From Chelativorans sp. AA-79 (GTDB lineage Bacteria; Pseudomonadota; Alphaproteobacteria; Rhizobiales; Rhizobiaceae), in NCBI RefSeq assembly GCF_029457495.1, contig NZ_CP120361.1, positions 1,240,001 to 1,304,000 of the forward strand: DNA of 64,000 bases, given 5' to 3'. The notes under the pieces were generated by a model. It saw only the letters and a list, made by a program, of their open reading frames with translations, made no database searches and was not told where the DNA came from. Each line of letters begins with the position of its first letter. Within the stretch, counting starts at the first letter, position 1. Positions 43,788-52,875 of the stretch are shown here, in pieces. The translations under genes were made by a program, and so were the position numbers.

Positions 43788-44645
43788 TCAGTCGCGGGGT
43801 GGCGCAACGGCCACATTGTCGATGAGGCGTGTCGCGCCCAGCCAGGCGGCGGCAAGCAGGCGCGCCGGGCGGTCGAGCGCCTCCATTGACGCAAGGTCCT
43901 TTTCCGCCCGCAATTCGAGATACTCCACTTCGGTAAAGCCCGCCGCGAGTATCGCGCGCCGCGCCTGCGCGAGGGTCTCCCCGATGGGGGTGCCCCCGGT
44001 CAGCCGCCCGGCGGTCGCAAAGAGGATCCTTGCCAGTTCAGGCGCTGCCCGGCGCTCTTCGGGCGAAAGGCGGACATTGCGGGAAGACAGGGCGAGCCCG
44101 TCCTCCTCGCGCACCGTGGGGCAGGCGACGATCACGATCGGGATGTCGAGATCGCGCGCGAGGCGGCGCACCACATGGAGCTGCTGGAAATCCTTCTCGC
44201 CGAAGAAGGCAAAGTCGGCGCCGGTCTGCAGGAAGAGCTTCGTGACCACTGTCGCCACGCCGTCGAAATGGCCGGGACGGAATGCGCCGCACAGGCCCTC
44301 GCTCACGCCGCTCACCGAGACCGTGGTCGAGAAGCCCTCCGGATAGATTTCCGACGCGTCCGGCGCGTAGAGCATCTGGACGCCGAGCGGAGCAAGCTTG
44401 GCGGCGTCCTCATGTTCGGTGCGTGGATAGGCGGCGAGGTCGGCGGCGTTGTTGAACTGCTTCGGGTTCACGAAGAGCGTGACGATCACCCGCTCCGTCC
44501 GGCCAAGCGCCGCGCGCACGAGGCTCAGATGCCCCTCGTGCAGCGCGCCCATGGTGGGGACGACGGCGACGCGGGAACCCTCCCGTCGCCACTCCGCCAC
44601 CGCAGCACGCAGCTCCCTGACGGTGCGGACGATCGGAACACTCAT
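43788..44645 (-). CDS. panC: Pantothenate synthetase
   Basis: A 285-residue pantoate-beta-alanine ligase. The nucleotide-binding [14 protein letters not shown] (about 30-43) contains the HxGH motif. VNPKQFN (near 59) and the SSRN motif near 187 are catalytic-site signatures. It joins pantoate, made by the upstream panB product, with beta-alanine using ATP to give pantothenate for coenzyme A. Its ATG overlaps the panB stop by 4 nt, so the two genes form a coupled leftward operon. Length and motifs are standard. Confidence 0.97.
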   Translation of the reverse strand: MSVPIVRTVRELRAAVAEWRREGSRVAVVPTMGALHEGHLSLVRAALGRTERVIVTLFVNPKQFNNAADLAAYPRTEHEDAAKLAPLGVQMLYAPDASEIYPEGFSTTVSVSGVSEGLCGAFRPGHFDGVATVVTKLFLQTGADFAFFGEKDFQQLHVVRRLARDLDIPIVIVACPTVREEDGLALSSRNVRLSPEERRAAPELARILFATAGRLTGGTPIGETLAQARRAILAAGFTEVEYLELRAEKDLASMEALDRPARLLAAAWLGATRLIDNVAVAPPRD

Positions 44646-45484
44646 CCTTTGTCTTCTCCCTTCGGCCCCGGCACATCGCCGAAGACGTGCTCGGGCGCGG
44701 GAAACCGGCGCGTGCGCACGTCCTCGGCATAGGCGGCGACCGCGGCCTCGGCGTTCTCCGCCAGTTCCGCATAGCGCTTGACGAATTTCGGCCGGAAGGA
44801 GGTGAACATGCCCAGCATGTCGTCCACCACCAGGATCTGTCCGTCACAGGCCGGCGAGGCGCCGATGCCTATGGTCGGAATGGAGACCTCCTCCGTGATC
44901 CGGCGGGCGAGCTGTTCTGGCACTTTCTCCAGCACGACGGAAAAGGCGCCGGCCTCGGCTGTCGCGAGCGCGTCACGCAGCACGCGGTCGCCGTCGGCGC
45001 CCTTGCCCTGGACGCGGTAGCCGCCGAAGGCGTTCACCGCCTGCGGCGTCAGGCCCACATGGGCCATCACCGGCACGCCGCGCGCCACGAGGAAGCGGAT
45101 GGTCGCGGCCATGCTTTCGCCGCCCTCGAGCTTGACGGCCGCACAACCGGTCTCGGCCATCACGCGGGCGGCGCTGCGGAAGGCCTGCTCCGGGCTTTCC
45201 TCATAGGAGCCGAAAGGCAGGTCGACCACCATTAGCGCCTGCTCCATGCCGCGCCGCACGGCCTTGCCATGCATGATCATCATGTCCAGCGTCACGCCCA
45301 GCGTCGAAGGCAGGCCGTGCAGCACCATGCCGACGCTGTCGCCCACCAGCACGATATCGCAATGGGGATCGACGAGCCTGGCGACGGGCGTGGTATAGGC
45401 CGTCAGGCAGACGAGCGGCTGCCCGCCCTTGGCCGCTGCTATATCCGGCGGAACGATCGCTTTCGCTCCTCCTGTTGCGCTCAT
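44642..45484 (-). CDS. panB: 3-methyl-2-oxobutanoate hydroxymethyltransferase
   Basis: A 280-residue ketopantoate hydroxymethyltransferase. [18 protein letters not shown] (near residue 48) and KLEGG (near 120) hold metal- and substrate-binding residues. The [15 protein letters not shown] segment and [17 protein letters not shown] lie in the C-terminal half, as in known PanB. The start at 45484 follows GGAGGACCTGTC; longer in-frame starts are not supported. It makes ketopantoate from alpha-ketoisovalerate and methylene-tetrahydrofolate. It is divergent from nadQ across 170 nt. Confidence 0.96.
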   Translation of the reverse strand: MSATGGAKAIVPPDIAAAKGGQPLVCLTAYTTPVARLVDPHCDIVLVGDSVGMVLHGLPSTLGVTLDMMIMHGKAVRRGMEQALMVVDLPFGSYEESPEQAFRSAARVMAETGCAAVKLEGGESMAATIRFLVARGVPVMAHVGLTPQAVNAFGGYRVQGKGADGDRVLRDALATAEAGAFSVVLEKVPEQLARRITEEVSIPTIGIGASPACDGQILVVDDMLGMFTSFRPKFVKRYAELAENAEAAVAAYAEDVRTRRFPAPEHVFGDVPGPKGEDKG

Positions 45485-45653
45485 GACAGGTCCTCCAGAG
45501 GCAACTGCTGGTGCGTGCGTTTCGCATAGAATTGTGCAGTTGCGAAGAGGAAATTCGCTTCCTATGGCAACGGCCCTCCGCTCCACGCGGTGTTTCGCCG
45601 GGCCGCCGCTGCTGATACATGCTCTTCATCCGACCCTCATAGAACGGAGCAGG

Positions 45654-46610
45654 ATGAGCCAGGGCAAGACAGACGTGACGGAAGATCCCCATCAGCGCCG
45701 CGAGGTCAAGGTCGATCTGATCGCCGTCGTGGCGGCGGTCATCGACGGCAATCCCCGTGTGCTGGCGATCCGGCAGGGAAGCGCTCTGCCCTCCGGGCCG
45801 TTCGAGCTCGGCCATCGCTCATTGCAGGCGGGCCTTCGCGACTGGGTGGAGCAGCAGACCGGGCATCCGCTCGGCTATATCGAGCAGCTCTACACCTTCG
45901 CTGACCGCGACCGCATCGCGGACGAGCTGACGCAGCGGGCGATCTCGATCAGTTATCTGGGCCTTACGCGCGACGAGCGGACGGAAAACGACCGGCCGCG
46001 CGACTGGCGGAGCTGGTACGACTATTTCCCGTGGGAGGACCACCGCGAAGGCCCGCCGGCCATCCTCCCCGAGGTCATCCTGCCGCGGCTCGAGGCCTGG
46101 ACGGAAGAGCGCGGACAATCACTCGAGGAGCGGCGGCACCGCGCCGCGATTGCCTTCGGTCTCGATGACCGGCCGTGGAACGAAGAACTCGTGCTGCAGC
46201 GCTATGAGCTTCTTTACGAAGCCGGCCTTGTCGAGGAGGCGCTTCGGGGCAGGGAGGGAGGCGATGCGCCGCCCGCTTCCGGCCGCGCGATGATCGCCGA
46301 CCACCGGCGCATCCTCGCCACGGGAATCGCGCGGCTGCGCACCAAGATCAAATACCGCCCCGTGGTGTTCGAGCTGATGCCGCCCGTCTTCACGCTTCTG
46401 CAGTTGCAGCGAGCGGTGGAGGCGCTCGCGGGCCGCCTCGTCCACAAGCAGAATTTCCGGCGGCTCATCGAGCAGCAGGAACTGGTGGAGGAGACCGGAG
46501 AGACCACCTCCGAGACGGGCGGGCGCCCGGCGAAGCTCTTCCGTTTCCGTCCCGGCGTTCTGATGGAGCGAACGGTCGCAGGGACAAAATTACCCGTCAT
46601 GAGGGCTTGA
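45654..46610 (+). CDS. nadQ: NadQ-like NUDIX/winged-helix regulator of NAD synthesis
   Basis: A 318-residue protein. The N-terminal half resembles a NUDIX fold (VDLIAVVAAVIDGNPRVLAI) but lacks the catalytic GX5EX7REUXEEXGU motif, as expected of a ligand-sensing domain. The C-terminal part (about 215-305) looks like a winged-helix DNA-binding domain (FTLLQLQRAVEALAGRLV). Proteins of this form next to nadABC in Rhizobiales are the NadQ regulators (COG4111). The gene is 66 nt before nadA, and two matching 17-bp dyads lie in that gap. The ligand and repression mode are inferred from the family. The start follows GGAGCAGG. Confidence 0.8.
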   Translation: MSQGKTDVTEDPHQRREVKVDLIAVVAAVIDGNPRVLAIRQGSALPSGPFELGHRSLQAGLRDWVEQQTGHPLGYIEQLYTFADRDRIADELTQRAISISYLGLTRDERTENDRPRDWRSWYDYFPWEDHREGPPAILPEVILPRLEAWTEERGQSLEERRHRAAIAFGLDDRPWNEELVLQRYELLYEAGLVEEALRGREGGDAPPASGRAMIADHRRILATGIARLRTKIKYRPVVFELMPPVFTLLQLQRAVEALAGRLVHKQNFRRLIEQQELVEETGETTSETGGRPAKLFRFRPGVLMERTVAGTKLPVMRA

Positions 46611-46661
46611 CATTGCTTATGCTCAAAGTAAGCATATCTAAGATATACTCTGATTGAGCAT
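46607..46661 (+). promoter_or_regulatory. nadA control region: TTGACA box and two 17-bp operator-like dyads
   Basis: A consensus TTGACA (46607-46612) begins three bases before the nadQ stop. Two 17-bp inverted repeats follow: ATGCTCAAAGTAAGCAT (46619-46635) and ATACTCTGATTGAGCAT (46645-46661). Both fit ATRCTC-N5-RAGCAT and their centres are 26 bp apart. They cover the expected -10 region and the start point, so bound NadQ would block nadABC transcription. The nadA ribosome site GGAGG follows at 46665-46669. Confidence 0.75.
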
Positions 46662-46675
46662 AATGGAGGCCGCCC

Positions 46676-47653
46676 GTGCTCGACACCCCCAGGCGAACCG
46701 ACGCGCTTTATGAGAAGGTGAGGCGCGTGATCCCGCCGGTCGAATGGCCGGCTTTCGTTGGCGATATCGAGGCCATCCTCGACCTTAAACGGCGGCGCAA
46801 CGCCGTGATCCTGGCGCACAATTACCAGACGCCGGAGATCTTCCACTGCGTGGCTGATATCGTGGGGGACAGCCTGGCGCTTGCGCGTGAGGCGGTGGAC
46901 ACCGACGCCGATGTCATCGTGCTCGCCGGCGTCCACTTCATGGCCGAGACGGCGAAGCTGCTCAATCCGGAAAAGACCGTGCTCATCCCGGACATGGGGG
47001 CAGGATGCTCGCTGGCCGACTCCATCACCGCGGAAGATGTGCGGCTGATGCGCCGTCATTATCCGGGCGTTCCCGTCGTCACCTATGTCAACACATCGGC
47101 GGCGGTAAAGGCCGAATCCGATATCTGCTGCACGTCCGGAAACGCCCGTGCAGTGGTGGAGTCGCTCGGCGTTCCCCGCGTGATCATGATCCCCGACGAG
47201 TATCTCGCACGGAACATCGCGGCCGAAACGGAGGTCGAGATCATCGCCTGGAAGGGCCATTGCGAGGTGCACGAGCGCTTCACGGCCGCCGATATCCGCG
47301 AATTGCGGGAGGGGAACCCCGGCGTCGTCGTGCTCGCCCATCCCGAGTGCCCGCCGGAGGTGGTGGCGGAGGCGGATTTCTCCGGCTCCACGGCCGCCAT
47401 GTCGGCCTATGTGGGGAAGGAGAAGCCGCGGCGCGTGGTGCTGATGACGGAGTGCTCCATGAGCGACAATGTCGCCGTGGCCCATCCGGACGTCGAGTTC
47501 GTGCGCCCCTGCAATCTCTGCCCGCACATGAAGCGCATCACGCTGGGCAATATTCGCCGGGCGCTGGAGGAAAACCGGCACGAGGTGACGGTCGGTGCGG
47601 AGATAGCCGAGCGCGCGCGGCACGCCGTCGAGCGGATGCTCGCGGTCAGATGA
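46676..47653 (+). CDS. nadA: Quinolinate synthase
   Basis: A 325-residue NadA starting at GTG, six nt after GGAGG. It contains LAHNYQ (near 47) and the three cluster-binding cysteine regions: GAGCSLAD near 111, HPEC near 200 and CNLCPHMK near 283. It uses a [4Fe-4S] cluster to condense iminoaspartate with dihydroxyacetone phosphate to quinolinate. It overlaps nadB by 4 nt. Two dyads just upstream indicate control by the NadQ-like protein. Confidence 0.97.
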   Translation: MLDTPRRTDALYEKVRRVIPPVEWPAFVGDIEAILDLKRRRNAVILAHNYQTPEIFHCVADIVGDSLALAREAVDTDADVIVLAGVHFMAETAKLLNPEKTVLIPDMGAGCSLADSITAEDVRLMRRHYPGVPVVTYVNTSAAVKAESDICCTSGNARAVVESLGVPRVIMIPDEYLARNIAAETEVEIIAWKGHCEVHERFTAADIRELREGNPGVVVLAHPECPPEVVAEADFSGSTAAMSAYVGKEKPRRVVLMTECSMSDNVAVAHPDVEFVRPCNLCPHMKRITLGNIRRALEENRHEVTVGAEIAERARHAVERMLAVR

Positions 47654-49203
47654 ACGGCATCGATCTTCGTGACCTCGGTGGCCGGCCGGTGATCGTCGGC
47701 GCTGGTCTCGCCGGGCTCGCCACCGCACTTCATCTTTCGCCCGCGCCCGTGGTCGTTCTGTCGAAAGCGCCTCTCGGGCAGGAAGCGTCGAGCGGCTGGG
47801 CGCAGGGCGGTCTCGCGGCGGCCATGGGGGCGGACGACGATCCCGAGCTGCATCGGGCCGACACGCTCGCGGCAGGCGACGGGCTCTGCGACCCGGAGAT
47901 CGTGGGCAAGGTGGTCAGCGCGGCACCTCGCGCCGTCGAAGACTTGGCACGTTTCGGCGTCCGCTTCGACCGGGGTCCCGACGGTGCGCTGCTCCTCGGG
48001 CTGGAGGCGGCGCACAGCCGCCGCCGCATCGTCCATGCGGAAGGCGATGCCACGGGCCGCGAGATCATGCGCGCGCTCGTTGCCGCCGTGCGCCGGACCC
48101 CCTCCATCACCGTGCTGGAAGGCTTCGAGGCGCGGCGGCTCGTCACGGATGACGGCGCCGTCTCCGGGGTCGTCGCCTCCGGCCCGTCAGGGCCTGTGCT
48201 GCTTGCCGCCGGTCGCGTGGTGGTCGCCACCGGCAGCATCGGCGGGCTATACGACGATGCCACGACCCCCTTGGGCTCGATCGGCCAGGGCCTGGCGCTC
48301 GCCGCCCGCGCGGGCGCGGCGCTTCGCGATCTCGAATTCGTGCAGTTCCATCCCACTGCGCTCGACGGGGCGAACCGGCCGATGCGTCTCGTCAGCGAGG
48401 CCGTGCGTGGGGAAGGGGCCATTCTCATCGACGAGACGGACCGCCGATTCCTCGCAGGTGTGCCCGGAGCGGAGCTTGCGCCGCGCGATGTCGTGGCCCG
48501 CGCGGTGGCTGCTCATCTCGCCCAGGGTCATCGCGTCTACCTCGATGCACGAGGGGCGCTCGGGGGCCGCTTCGCCCGGCGTTTTCCCGGCATCGACGCC
48601 TCCTGCAAGGCTGCGGGCATCGACCCGTCGCGGCAGCCGATCCCGATCCGCCCTGCCGTGCACTACCACATGGGCGGCATCGCCGTGGACGGCGAGGGGC
48701 GCAGTTCCGTTTCCGGCCTCTGGGCCTGCGGCGAGGCGGCCTCCACCGGTCTGCACGGCGCCAACCGGCTCGCCAGCAATTCGCTCATCGAGGCCGCCGT
48801 GTTTGGCCGCTGTGTGGCGGAAAGCATCGCCGGCACGGCCGATCGCCTGCGGCCGCGGCCGGTCTCCCTTCCCACGGCCGCCCGGGTCGATGCTTCGGCC
48901 GTGCGCCCGATCGTCTCCCGCGCCTTGGGCGTTTCGCGCGACGGCGAGACCTTACGCGACGCGGTCGCTGCGCTCCTGCCTTTCATCGAGTGCCCCGGCC
49001 CTGCTTCCGATCCCGCGGCGATCGCGTTGATGATGGCCGTCTCGGCTCTCGCGCGGGAGGAGAGCCGTGGCGCGCATTTCCGCTCCGATTTCCCCGATCG
49101 GAACAGTCGCGCGGTGCATACCCGCCTCACGCTGGAACAGGCGTTGGCGGCGGCGCGCAACCTTGCTTTGGAACCGGCCGCGTCGTTGGCTCGGAGTGCA
49201 TGA
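47650..49203 (+). CDS. nadB: L-aspartate oxidase
   Basis: A 517-residue flavoprotein of the succinate dehydrogenase/fumarate reductase family. It has the FAD-binding [13 protein letters not shown] (residues 17-29), QGGLAAAMG near 51, the QFHPTAL motif near 235 and [13 protein letters not shown] near 373. It oxidises aspartate to iminoaspartate, the NadA substrate. The ATG overlaps the nadA stop (ATGA) and its own stop overlaps nadC in the same way, so nadABC is translationally coupled. Confidence 0.96.
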   Translation: MNGIDLRDLGGRPVIVGAGLAGLATALHLSPAPVVVLSKAPLGQEASSGWAQGGLAAAMGADDDPELHRADTLAAGDGLCDPEIVGKVVSAAPRAVEDLARFGVRFDRGPDGALLLGLEAAHSRRRIVHAEGDATGREIMRALVAAVRRTPSITVLEGFEARRLVTDDGAVSGVVASGPSGPVLLAAGRVVVATGSIGGLYDDATTPLGSIGQGLALAARAGAALRDLEFVQFHPTALDGANRPMRLVSEAVRGEGAILIDETDRRFLAGVPGAELAPRDVVARAVAAHLAQGHRVYLDARGALGGRFARRFPGIDASCKAAGIDPSRQPIPIRPAVHYHMGGIAVDGEGRSSVSGLWACGEAASTGLHGANRLASNSLIEAAVFGRCVAESIAGTADRLRPRPVSLPTAARVDASAVRPIVSRALGVSRDGETLRDAVAALLPFIECPGPASDPAAIALMMAVSALAREESRGAHFRSDFPDRNSRAVHTRLTLEQALAAARNLALEPAASLARSA

Positions 49204-50072
49204 GATGGAGTATGCTTGAGATGGAGCTTCCGCCGCTTCCCACGGTCATGTTCGAGCCCCTGGTCCGGGCGGCCCTCGTCGAGGATCTCGGCCGCGCGGG
49301 CGATCTCACCACGGATGCCGTCGTGCCGGTCGGCTTCCCTGCCGAACTGACGCTTACCGCCCGGCAGCAGGGCGTGGTCGCCGGACTCGATGTTGCCGCA
49401 CTCGCCTTCCGCCTCGTCGATCCTGCGATATCGATGCAGGTCGAGCGGCCGGACGGCAGCGTGGTCGGCGCGGGCGACGTCATCGCCAGCGTCAGCGGCC
49501 CCGCACGCGGCCTTCTCACCGCCGAGCGCACGGCGCTCAATTTCCTTTGCCATCTGAGCGGCATTGCCACGGCGACTGCCTCCATCGTGGAAGCGGTGAA
49601 GGGGCACAAGGCGCAGATCGTCTGCACGCGCAAGACCACGCCCGGCCTGCGCGCGCTCGAGAAATACGCGGTGCGTGCCGGCGGCGGGTCGAACCATCGC
49701 TTCGGTCTCGACGACGCCATTCTCATCAAGGACAACCACATCGCGATCGCCGGCGGCGTCCGCTCCGCGATCGAGCGGGCGCGGGCGCATGCGGGCCACA
49801 TGGTCAAGGTCGAGGTGGAGGTGGATACGCTCGATCAGCTCGAGGAGGTGCTTGCGCTCGGCGCGGATGCCGTGCTGCTCGACAATATGGCGCCTGCACA
49901 ACTTGCCCGCGCAGTGGAGATCACTGCCGGGCGAGCGATCACCGAGGCCTCGGGCCGTGTGACGCGGGAGACCGCGCCGGCGATCGCCGCTTCGGGGGTG
50001 GACCTCATCTCCGTCGGTTGGATCACGCACAGTGCCCCCGTACTGGACATAGGGTTCGATTACAGCCCCTGA
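49200..50072 (+). CDS. nadC: Nicotinate-nucleotide pyrophosphorylase (quinolinate phosphoribosyltransferase)
   Basis: About 290 residues with the diagnostic [16 protein letters not shown] (near 142), [20 protein letters not shown], and the C-terminal [16 protein letters not shown]. The enzyme converts quinolinate and PRPP to nicotinate mononucleotide. The start at 49200 uses the ATGA overlap seen in the rest of the operon; ATGs at 49212 and 49221 in the same frame are close alternatives, so the true N-terminus is uncertain by up to 7 residues. No obvious terminator follows. Confidence 0.95.
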   Translation: MRWSMLEMELPPLPTVMFEPLVRAALVEDLGRAGDLTTDAVVPVGFPAELTLTARQQGVVAGLDVAALAFRLVDPAISMQVERPDGSVVGAGDVIASVSGPARGLLTAERTALNFLCHLSGIATATASIVEAVKGHKAQIVCTRKTTPGLRALEKYAVRAGGGSNHRFGLDDAILIKDNHIAIAGGVRSAIERARAHAGHMVKVEVEVDTLDQLEEVLALGADAVLLDNMAPAQLARAVEITAGRAITEASGRVTRETAPAIAASGVDLISVGWITHSAPVLDIGFDYSP

Positions 50073-50147
50073 CGGCGGGAACACCCTTCGGGCTTGGGTG
50101 TTTGGGCCGGGATGATCGGGCTCGCGGCGGGGTGCGAGGAGACGATG

Positions 50148-50345
50148 ATGCCGACCTTACCGCTGGCCGTCGATATTGCCGACGCCGTTTTGCAGGCCGA
50201 CGCTCCGTTGGATACCGAAGCCAAGGCGGAAGAGCTTCTGAAAGCCCATCCCGAAGCGGGCGCATCCCACGAAGAGGTTCGCACGGTGCTCGAGGAAGAG
50301 AGCAAGGTTGCCATGCCTGCTCGCGCGAAAACCAGAAAATCATAG
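50148..50345 (+). CDS. Small acidic hypothetical protein
   Basis: A 65-residue protein, MPTLPLAVDIADAVLQADA..., with a Glu/Ala-rich helical middle (KAEELLKAHPEAG) and a basic tail. It has no signal peptide or membrane span. The start at 50148 is favoured by GAGGAGACG just upstream, the same ribosome-site wording as in the molybdoenzyme gene at 50692. I do not recognise a family. The helix-rich composition could suit a small DNA- or protein-binding protein, but nothing firm can be said. Confidence 0.55.
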   Translation: MPTLPLAVDIADAVLQADAPLDTEAKAEELLKAHPEAGASHEEVRTVLEEESKVAMPARAKTRKS

Positions 50346-50362
50346 TTTGTGGGGCGAAAACC

Positions 50363-50593
50363 ATGCCACGCTACTTCTTCCACGTCGCCGGCGAATGCGC
50401 GCGGACTGCAGCAAACAGCGATATCGAACTTCCCGACCCGAACGCGGCGTGGAGTGAGGCAATCACCACCTGCGGCGAGATGATAAAGGATCTGGACGGC
50501 ACATTACCGATCGGGACGGATTGGAAAATGGAAGTGGCTGATGATGACGGCCCGATCTTCGTCATATCGGTCCGCTCGGCGCGGCTGCGCTGA
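50363..50593 (+). CDS. DUF6894-like small protein
   Basis: A 76-residue protein starting MPRYFFHVAGE, with D-IELPDP-AAW and a central helix, ending in a beta segment (FVISVRSARL). The YFFHV opening and the [D/E]-L-PD-xAAW block are the marks of the DUF6894 family, very common in Rhizobiales and of unknown function. It follows the previous small gene by 17 nt. Confidence 0.75.
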   Translation: MPRYFFHVAGECARTAANSDIELPDPNAAWSEAITTCGEMIKDLDGTLPIGTDWKMEVADDDGPIFVISVRSARLR

Positions 50594-50691
50594 AGCTGCT
50601 CTTTTGTCCCGCCCGGCCGCGCATGGGCGCTGGCGGTGGAGCGAACCTCGTGCCATCAATGACATGTCCGCCCGATAGCGAGGAGACGACG

Positions 50692-51300
50692 ATGGTGACG
50701 CGAGGGTTCACCGGCCGAGGCCGGGCAGAAGGCGAGGCAGACCGCATTCCTCCCGGCCAACATCTGGTGCAGGATTTCCCGGTGCTTTCGGCCGGGCCGA
50801 CACCCAGGATCACGCCGGAGAAATGGTCCTTCACGCTGAAGATCGGTCCGAGGCCGGTCAGGACATGGAACTGGGCCGAGTTCAACGGTTTGCCGATGAC
50901 AAGGATGACGCGCGACATCCACTGCGTCACCGCGTGGTCCAAGCTCGACACCGCGTGGGAAGGCGTCTTGATCGACGACGTGCTGGCGGAGGCCGGCATC
51001 GGCGAGCCGCCGACGCCCTTCATGCTCGCCCATTCCTTCGACGGCTATTCGACCAATGTGCCGCTCAAGGACCTGACGGGCGGAAAGGCCATGATCGCGT
51101 TTCGTTACGAAGGGCGGCCGATCGAGGCAGATCATGGCGGGCCGGCAAGGCTGCTCGTACCGCATCTCTATTTCTGGAAATCTGCGAAATGGATCAACGG
51201 ACTGCAGTTCACCGAGCGGGATGAGCCGGGCTTCTGGGAGCTGCGCGGCTATCATATCTACGGCGATCCCTGGCGCGAGCAGCGTTACACGCATGACTGA
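50692..51300 (+). CDS. Sulfite oxidase-fold molybdopterin-dependent oxidoreductase
   Basis: A 202-residue protein of the oxidoreductase molybdopterin-binding family, in the short cytoplasmic YuiH-like group. Visible motifs are RDIHCVTAWSKLD, where the cysteine (about residue 83) is the likely molybdenum ligand, then SFDGYSTNVPL, and a C-terminal HLYFWKSAKWI. No Tat or Sec signal is present. The start at 50692 follows GAGGAGACGACG. It overlaps the next gene, a ferredoxin-reductase-like flavoprotein, by 8 nt, so the pair probably forms an NAD(P)H-linked electron chain. The substrate is unknown. Confidence 0.85.
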   Translation: MVTRGFTGRGRAEGEADRIPPGQHLVQDFPVLSAGPTPRITPEKWSFTLKIGPRPVRTWNWAEFNGLPMTRMTRDIHCVTAWSKLDTAWEGVLIDDVLAEAGIGEPPTPFMLAHSFDGYSTNVPLKDLTGGKAMIAFRYEGRPIEADHGGPARLLVPHLYFWKSAKWINGLQFTERDEPGFWELRGYHIYGDPWREQRYTHD

Positions 51301-52042
51301 CGCCGTTCCGCCGGCGGCGGCGCAGTGGCAGGCCGCAACGATCACTGCGATCATCCCGCGCACCGCGCGCATCAAGAGCTTCTTCTTCGCCTTGCCCAGG
51401 CCCTTCACCCACCGTCCGGGGCAATATGTCGACCTGCGGCTGACCGCGCCGGACGGCTACAGCGCCGTCCGCAGCTATTCGATCGCCTCGGCGCCTGACA
51501 ATCCGGGCGAGATCGAACTCGCCATCGACCGGCTGGACGACGGCGAGGTGTCGCCCTTCTTCCATGATGTGGCCGAGATGGGCGACGAGATCGAATTGCG
51601 CGGCCCGCTCGGCGGCCATTTCGTCTGGTCCGTGGAGGATGGCGGGCCGCTGCTCCTGGTGGGAGGAGGCTCCGGCCTGGTGCCGCTGATGGCGATGATC
51701 CGCCATCGGCATTCGACGGGGTCGGTTGTGCCTGTCCTGCTCCTGCTTTCGGCACGGACCTGGGACGACGTTCTCTATCGGGGTGAACTTCTGGAACTGG
51801 CGCGCCTCGACAACGGCTTCACGCTCGTGCTGTCGCTCACGCGCGACACGCCGCGGCGCGACGGCGACTATCCGCGCCGGATCGATGCCGCATTGATGTC
51901 GGAAGTCGTCGCACGAATGCCCGTCGCGCCGAAACACGTCTTCGTCTGCGGCTCCAACGCCTTCGTGAATTCGGCAGCAGACGGAGCGCTCGCGGCAGGC
52001 ATTCCCGCGGAGGTCATCCGTACAGAACGCTACGGCGCCTGA
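51293..52042 (+). CDS. Ferredoxin-NADP reductase-like flavoprotein, partner of the molybdoenzyme
   Basis: A 249-residue FNR-family protein. The flavin site RSYSIASAP (near residue 63) is the RxYS motif. GGGSGLVPLMAMIRHR (near 123) is the NAD(P)-binding GxGxxP-type loop, and the C-terminal VFVCGSNAFVNSAADGAL is the usual nicotinamide-proximal segment. No 2Fe-2S domain is present. Overlap with the upstream molybdoenzyme (8 nt) indicates coupled synthesis, with electrons likely passed between NAD(P)H and the molybdenum centre. The physiological reaction is unknown. Confidence 0.85.
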   Translation: MTDAVPPAAAQWQAATITAIIPRTARIKSFFFALPRPFTHRPGQYVDLRLTAPDGYSAVRSYSIASAPDNPGEIELAIDRLDDGEVSPFFHDVAEMGDEIELRGPLGGHFVWSVEDGGPLLLVGGGSGLVPLMAMIRHRHSTGSVVPVLLLLSARTWDDVLYRGELLELARLDNGFTLVLSLTRDTPRRDGDYPRRIDAALMSEVVARMPVAPKHVFVCGSNAFVNSAADGALAAGIPAEVIRTERYGA

Positions 52043-52082
52043 GCCGCCAATCCGTGATATGCACAGGGCTGCGGGGCGGTGT

Positions 52083-52130
52083 GTTGACCCGTCCGCTTTT
52101 TCCGACTTAAAATCGCTCGGATGTCAGACC
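52083..52130 (+). promoter_or_regulatory. Promoter and operator-like dyad of the GntR gene
   Basis: TTGACC (52083-52088), a 17-nt spacer and TTAAAA (52106-52111) form a good sigma-70-like promoter. Immediately downstream, TGTCAGACCA (52121-52130) is an imperfect palindrome of the TGGTCTGACA type often bound by FadR-subfamily GntR repressors. A site at the start point fits autorepression. Confidence 0.65.
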
Positions 52131-52164
52131 AATTTAAAGGCTGGCTCGAGGGGAAGACGTCTCC

Positions 52165-52875
52165 ATGCGTGAACGGCTGGATATTGGATCGCTGCCGGTT
52201 CAGGACCGGATTCAGCAGGTGACGGATGCTCTTGCGGCCTATATCGAGAGGGCGAAGCTGAAGAGCGGCGACCGGCTGCCGGCCGAGCGGGAACTGATGG
52301 CGGCGCTGAAGGTCGGGCGCTCGACCATCCGCGAGGTCATCCGCCGCTTCGAGGCGCTGGGCGTTCTGCAGACGCGGCGGGGCAGCGGCACCTATCTTGT
52401 CAAGCCGGTCTCGGCGAGCACGATCCACATGCCGCTGTCGCTCAATGCCGTGCATTTGCGCGACGCGCTCCTGCAGACGCTGGAGGTGCGCCGCTGCATC
52501 GAGGCGGAGGCGAGCGTGCTCGCCGCGAGGCGCCGCACGGTCAAGGACATCGCCCTCATGGAGGAGAAACTCAACGAGATGGAGCGCGTGCATCTGGCCA
52601 AGGGCACGTCCGGCCCGGAGGATCTCGCTTTCCATCTCGCGATCTACGATGCCGCGCACAACCCGCTTTTTCGGCAGATCCTGGAGCAGATGCGTGGTGC
52701 CTTCCAGCGCTTCTGGGAACATCCCTTCGAGCGGCAGGATTTCGCCGGCCGCTCCTTCCCGTTCCACCGCGAGCTCTTCGACGCCATCGTGGTGCAGGAC
52801 ACCGAGCGAGCGCGGGAGAAGACACTGAAGATCCTCGACATCGTCGAGGAGGACATCGAGGAAATGTCGCGATGA
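52165..52875 (+). CDS. GntR-family (FadR/FCD) transcriptional regulator
   Basis: A 236-residue regulator. An N-terminal winged helix-turn-helix (about 12-75) includes LPAERELMAALKVGRSTIREVIRRFEALG in pieces. The all-helical FCD ligand domain follows, with metal-site residues in DLAFHLAIYDAAHN (near 153) and FHRELFDAI (near 208). It starts a rightward operon: its stop overlaps the PLP-enzyme ATG by 4 nt, and a sugar ABC transporter follows. It most likely responds to a metabolite of that pathway. A promoter and dyad lie just upstream. Confidence 0.9.
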   Translation: MRERLDIGSLPVQDRIQQVTDALAAYIERAKLKSGDRLPAERELMAALKVGRSTIREVIRRFEALGVLQTRRGSGTYLVKPVSASTIHMPLSLNAVHLRDALLQTLEVRRCIEAEASVLAARRRTVKDIALMEEKLNEMERVHLAKGTSGPEDLAFHLAIYDAAHNPLFRQILEQMRGAFQRFWEHPFERQDFAGRSFPFHRELFDAIVVQDTERAREKTLKILDIVEEDIEEMSR

